Shown piece after piece: positions 5,601 to 5,968 of a stretch of DNA of 5,968 bases. Under the pieces are notes generated by a model. It did not search any database and was not told the DNA's origin. It saw nothing but the letters and a program-made list of their open reading frames with translations. This DNA comes from Thermogutta sp039793925 (GTDB taxonomy: Bacteria; Planctomycetota; Planctomycetia; Pirellulales; Thermoguttaceae): assembly GCF_039793925.1 (NCBI RefSeq), contig NZ_JBAMME010000222.1, positions 1 through 5,968 of the forward strand, written 5' to 3'. Positions within the stretch are counted from its first letter, which is position 1, and each line of letters opens with the position of its first letter. A program made the translations under genes and the position numbers.

Positions 5601-5968
5601 TCGCCTGGACGTTGCTACCCACCTTGATGGACTCGGCGTTGTCGTTGCCCAGGCTGCCCAGGTAGCCAGGATTGGGGTAATCTCCGACGCCCAGGGTGAC
5701 ACAACTGCCGCCGTAGCCAGTATCCGCGTACAGGGCTACCTGATCAGCGTTGGGGGTGCATGAGGGTGGCACATAGCATGACTTAGATACGCCGGGGAGT
5801 GGGTCACCAAAATTGCCGTTATTACAGCCAACGCCGTTGGTAAAGGTCCTGACCTTATAGCAAGAATTTGCTCCATAGTAGACTTGCTGTGTGCCGCTGA
5901 AACTGCAGTAGCCGTTTTCATCCGCACATTTTACATACCCTGAGGGTAGACTGGTAGCATCACAACTT
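2585..5968 (-). mobile_element. unusually large integron cassette (over 3.3 kb visible, 5' end outside window)
   Basis: Its end is fixed by the attC at 2579..2648; its start is not in the window. All visible sequence before the attC is one open reading frame, with 16 bases between stop codon and R'' box, the tight packing usual for cassettes. Most described cassettes are around 0.5 to 1.5 kb, so a unit above 3.3 kb is exceptional. An alternative is that this is the first non-cassette gene next to the array with a terminal attC by chance; the close fit of stop codon and attC argues against this but does not exclude it. Confidence 0.68.
2665..5968 (-). CDS. large modular secreted protein, C-terminal 1100 residues (5' end outside window)
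   Basis: The frame is open to the right edge, so the start is not seen; the GTG at 5772 is internal. Numbering visible residues from the edge: 1-65, a Cys-rich repeat with ENGYCSFSGTQQVYYGA and FGDPLPGVSKSCY, a type often attached to secreted hydrolases; 76-162, a beta/gamma-crystallin fold with two Greek-key halves (YADTGYGGSC, YEHDNYQGRSE); 168-254 and 256-338, Fn3-type modules; 346-463, a CARDB module (PDLRP start, SDETNN end); 470-625, a jelly-roll, MAM or immune-inhibitor-A-like module ending GGWYIDDFDI; 633-755, a PPC module (HEPNNNPAQA, DYDFYQF, DGTYYIRV); 760-865, an Ig-like module; 864-957, an Fn3-like module; 962-1081, a second PPC module (SYEADNVPANA, DQDWMKF, MYYIKVEH). It ends YHSYLPVVLRGR. 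No catalytic domain is visible; one may lie in the missing N-terminal part. It is probably an extracellular binding protein or a hydrolase's accessory tail. The chain lacks a hydrophobic C-terminal anchor. Confidence 0.9.
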   Translation of the reverse strand, partial: SCDATSLPSGYVKCADENGYCSFSGTQQVYYGANSCYKVRTFTNGVGCNNGNFGDPLPGVSKSCYVPPSCTPNADQVALYADTGYGGSCVTLGVGDYPNPGYLGSLGNDNAESIKVGSNVQAILYEHDNYQGRSETFTGDDSNLGDNYIGANSVSSVKVQLRAQPPAPPQPQAPANGSSFIEGTPINLAWSSTGNEYYGEVWGGPGGTLTFGWQSEPYKSLGPQWAGYTYSWHVKARNGAGESGWSSTWTFTVKPAAPSNLSAQTASCSQVDLYWVDNSGNEEGYRIFRNGSYVGQVGMNSTSYQDAGLSGNTSYSYYVKAFRDGIESDPSNTVNVTTPPCPPPQPDLRPYAPSGYPYPVVPSSIQGTQAVNTLYAGQTTYFDWHFINSGGSVAPGTFYVELWVDSIRYVRYPQPDFYPGWVGGFDDWAETITMPGWHTVRLVVDPDNTVAESDETNNVWQQTFFWIPTAPFTDDMENGSSMWTATGLWHLVESPYIGHNGSSHAYWYGQDATGDYDTGAANSGGLTSPPIYIPSTGYYLRFWYRYETETQGPDWDQRWVQISVDGGEFTNVLQLSDDPMMWWLQSPVIDLSEYAGHTIQVRFHFDTIDALWNAYGGWYIDDFDISSTPPPSCADIHEPNNNPAQATTIAYGQAISGDICPGGDYDFYQFTGLAGDKVVINIDAAIYDSWLDPYIFLIDTDGTSVLSQNDDEILGEVTDSHLGYQLPHDGTYYIRVKALNHPSVGGTNYFYTVRLLSDDSNPSAEITSPSNGEWMNPVTEAISVDATDNDGINRVEFLWHSADWENSDWIWLGADNDGRDGWSWNFETGALPEQSGGAFYIWAFDWVGNWTGAGTWDLGIDRTAPTTEVGVSSMYGDAPFRDFHVWWWGSDSLSGVASYDIQYRDGASGAWIDLITGTTDTYYRFVGQNGHTYHFRARAYDHAGNIGNYSNEISYTVQTCTVAADSYEADNVPANARPIETDGTWQMHNFHIERDQDWMKFIALPGITYTLVTTNTGGHADTVLYLYDRNGTTLIDSNDDDPNNWPASRLIWQAPMAGMYYIKVEHWDPYAYGCTTAYGLSITPDRPIYHSYLPVVLRGR

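Noticed and set aside
5770..5772. GTG at 5772 as the true start of the large secreted protein
   Set aside because: The same frame is open for 65 more codons to the window edge, encoding a recognisable Cys-rich repeat, so the GTG is an internal valine.

Overview
The window is best read as a stretch of integron gene-cassette array running on the minus strand. Three sites (7..89, 2033..2104 and 2579..2648) have the architecture of attC recombination sites. Each has outer core boxes of the form RYYYAAC and GTTRRRY, long imperfect inverted arms, and two unpaired bases at the same relative positions (a T and a G or C on the plus strand, seven positions apart). The asymmetry of these unpaired bases puts the attC top strand on the minus strand, the same strand as both large genes. 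No integrase gene or attI site is visible, so this could be the interior of a large chromosomal integron or an integrase-less attC cluster.

Layout in the direction of transcription (right to left): (1) A cassette of more than 3.3 kb, cut by the right edge, carries the C-terminal 1100 residues of a modular secreted protein: a Cys-rich repeat, a beta/gamma-crystallin fold, Fn3 and CARDB modules, a jelly-roll-like module and two PPC modules, with no recognisable catalytic domain. It ends at attC 2579..2648. (2) A 546-bp cassette (2039..2584) has no credible gene and an extreme strand bias, G-rich on the minus strand. It ends at attC 2033..2104, which belongs to a different attC subfamily from the other two. 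(3) A 2026-bp cassette (13..2038) carries a complete 634-residue secreted protein of unknown function, with a strong ribosome binding site just inside the cassette edge. It ends at attC 7..89. (4) The first 12 bases of a fourth cassette lie at the left edge.

The core boxes also show the modular history. Each complete cassette begins with a TTRRRY sequence that matches the R'' box of its own attC. The R''/R' mismatches fall exactly where cassette 2 meets its neighbours, so cassette 2 looks like a separate arrival between cassettes 1 and 3.

Organism: a bacterium, by Shine-Dalgarno use and signal peptide. The domain mix, the CARDB, Fn3 and PPC modules of the large protein and its terminal motif YLPVVLRGR are familiar to me from secreted proteins of Chloroflexota (Anaerolineae, Chloroflexia, Herpetosiphon-like). 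That assignment is inference from memory, not a search. Both readable cassette genes encode exported proteins, so this part of the array seems to supply variable cell-surface or extracellular functions.
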